From the NCBI RefSeq assembly GCF_000975095.1, contig NZ_BBRD01000001.1, forward strand, positions 2,375,467-2,439,466: 64,000 nt of DNA. The letters run 5' to 3'. This DNA comes from Demequina aestuarii (lineage in GTDB: Bacteria; Actinomycetota; Actinomycetes; Actinomycetales; Demequinaceae). Below are positions 62,788-64,000 of this stretch, in pieces. A program made the translations under genes and the position numbers. The stretch's first letter is position 1. Each line of letters begins with the position of its first letter. The notes below the pieces were generated by a model. The model saw only the letters and a list, made by a program, of their open reading frames with translations, made no database searches and was not told the origin of the DNA.

Positions 62788-64000
62788 GTGGACGTCTTCA
62801 GCGAGCGGATACGAGCGGCGGCCGATGCGCGGGCAGGGCGATGGTCGGATGCGCGCGTCGGGGGCGGCCTGCGAGGGTCCATCGGGCGCGCTCGAGCCAT
62901 GCGGATCGGCGGGTCGGCGGCGATCGCGGCGGTCGTCATCACCGGAGTCGGGGCCGCCGGCGCCGGGTTCACCGGAGTGGGCGTCGCGCCCGAGCCGAGC
63001 CCCAGCGCCTCACCCGACCTCACCATCGACCAGGGCGACACCGCCTACGCCACCGTGCCGTTCCCCGAGCACCCGTGGGGCCACAGCGTGAACACCGCGA
63101 ACGACTACTGCGGCGAGCCGGTTCCGGCGGAGACGGCCGAGAACGAGGGCTTCTCGGCGCTCTTCGAGATGCCTGCACAGCTCGACCTGGACAGCTCCGG
63201 GGAAGCGCTCATCAACGCCGAGACGCGGCCCCATGTCACCCTGTCGTTCACGGGCTCCGATCCGCTGCCGGTGTTCGTCGAGCAGCCCGAGGCCCTGTTC
63301 CTGCAAGACGGCGTGGTCGTGGGCCACGGATGGGCCGACATGGCACCCTCGGTGACCACTCTCGAGCCAGGCGGCGCGCTCACTCACCTCTGGCAGTGGG
63401 CGGGTGCCGCCGCCGACTGCGAGGCCGCGTCCGAGTCCGGCTCGCTCGACTCCGGAGAATACGAGATGGTGCTTGTCTCTCGCGTTCACAACAGCGAGCA
63501 GACTGCGGCGGTCCACAGCCTCCGGCTGCAGAACTACGGCCTGCCGGCTCGCTCCGACCTCCCGGCCATCCGCGAAGGCGCCTACGAGTGCCGCGATGAC
63601 TACCTGTGGGGCGGGATCACCCCCATCACGTGCCAGCCGAATGCGCTGCCCGGCGTCGTCGTCGACGAGGAGGCGGGCGTGACGACGGTCCCGTACGACT
63701 CCGCGCTCTACTCCAGGGACGTGGACCTTGTCTTCGCTTCGACGCCTATCCCGGTCACGCTCGAGAGTGACCGGTCGTGGTACGTGAACACCGAGGGGCC
63801 CGACCTGCCGGCGTACGAGCGCGAGAGCGTTCCCGCCTGTGGTGATGCGTACGCGACCTTCAACTCGGGGTCTCTGGGCGGCTTCTGGGCGCCCGACACC
63901 CCGCAGCTGAGCAGCCTCGAGGAGGGGGATTCCGTTCAGGTGTCCTTCTGGATCGACGAAAGCGGATGGACCGAGGCGGAGGTCACCATGCCCGCCAACC
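62788..64000 (+). CDS. Sigma-linked single-pass membrane protein, locus 4, second copy (runs off window)
   Basis: 404 codons from GTG 62788 are open to the window end. Closely similar to the preceding copy through the N-terminus, helix and linker (VFSERIRAAADARAGR; GGSAAIAAVVITGVGAAG; APEPSPSASPDLTIDQGD) and most of the extracellular part (YCGEPVPAE, LDSGEYEMVLVSRV, YECRDDYLWGGITPITC), but diverging in between. No sigma gene precedes it, so if the partner acts with a sigma factor the two copies share one. Confidence 0.75.
   Translation, partial: MDVFSERIRAAADARAGRWSDARVGGGLRGSIGRARAMRIGGSAAIAAVVITGVGAAGAGFTGVGVAPEPSPSASPDLTIDQGDTAYATVPFPEHPWGHSVNTANDYCGEPVPAETAENEGFSALFEMPAQLDLDSSGEALINAETRPHVTLSFTGSDPLPVFVEQPEALFLQDGVVVGHGWADMAPSVTTLEPGGALTHLWQWAGAAADCEAASESGSLDSGEYEMVLVSRVHNSEQTAAVHSLRLQNYGLPARSDLPAIREGAYECRDDYLWGGITPITCQPNALPGVVVDEEAGVTTVPYDSALYSRDVDLVFASTPIPVTLESDRSWYVNTEGPDLPAYERESVPACGDAYATFNSGSLGGFWAPDTPQLSSLEEGDSVQVSFWIDESGWTEAEVTMPAN

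Overview
The window is high-GC chromosomal DNA of an actinobacterium. Supporting signs are GTG starts, GTGA/ATGA gene overlaps, TANNNT boxes 6-7 nt before start codons (leaderless mRNAs), a DUF4244/Tad pilin cluster, a lysine-rich topoisomerase I tail and an arsenate reductase of the actinobacterial type. A Micrococcales genus near Cellulomonas or Demequina is my inference from the gene repertoire; nothing in the window proves the genus. No phage, IS element or CRISPR array was found.

Layout. 1-8.2 kb: a secreted NlpC/P60 hydrolase, then methionine genes metX, metY and a second metX, interrupted by about 2.7 kb holding two membrane-protein genes and an 816-bp stretch with no gene. 8.3-14 kb: surface polysaccharide genes, namely a polyprenyl-phosphate sugar transferase, a small membrane protein and the complete dTDP-L-rhamnose set (rfbD divergent from rfbCBA). 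14-19.2 kb: a CAP lipoprotein coupled to a large FAD/Fe-S D-lactate-type dehydrogenase, then a two-gene ars unit including an ArsR-phosphatase fusion. 19.5-25 kb: a 977-residue Cys-rich surface protein whose membrane anchor appears to be out of frame, an L,D-transpeptidase lipoprotein and an aldehyde dehydrogenase. 25.2-28.8 kb: tRNA-Thr, a TAP-like hydrolase, holB and tmk. 28.8-38 kb: an accessory block (oxidoreductase, two DUF998 proteins, two sigma-factor operons, an ABC transporter). 38-45.9 kb: topA, an inositol-monophosphatase-family enzyme, a two-TM protein, a methyltransferase and an M20 peptidase. 46-53.7 kb: two MFS transporters, a LysR regulator, an asparaginase-like lipoprotein and a proton-pumping pyrophosphatase. 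53.9-64 kb: a third sigma operon, a Tad/Flp pilus cluster, a HAD phosphatase, and a degenerate fourth sigma factor followed by a tandem pair of its partner gene, the last running off the window.

Two things recur and are not explained by ordinary housekeeping content. First, a paralogous system: a SigE-like ECF sigma factor followed, with a 4-nt overlap, by a single-pass membrane protein with a short basic cytoplasmic N-terminus and a large Cys-containing extracellular part. It occurs at three loci, with a fourth degenerate and duplicated locus. Second, non-coding repeats: three ~95-bp imperfect palindromes (31340, 33456, 35602) around two of the sigma operons, three copies of an unrelated ~60-bp element (25060, 41745, 42007 inverted), and a heavily over-represented 10-mer GGCCGATGCG in both strands, in genes and between them.

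Regulation visible in the sequence: Crp/GlxR-type palindromes upstream of the polysaccharide genes, tandem GTCACA repeats upstream of the NlpC/P60 and surface-protein genes, an ArsR-like operator, and a perfect 14-bp palindrome over the -10 box of a transporter-LysR operon.
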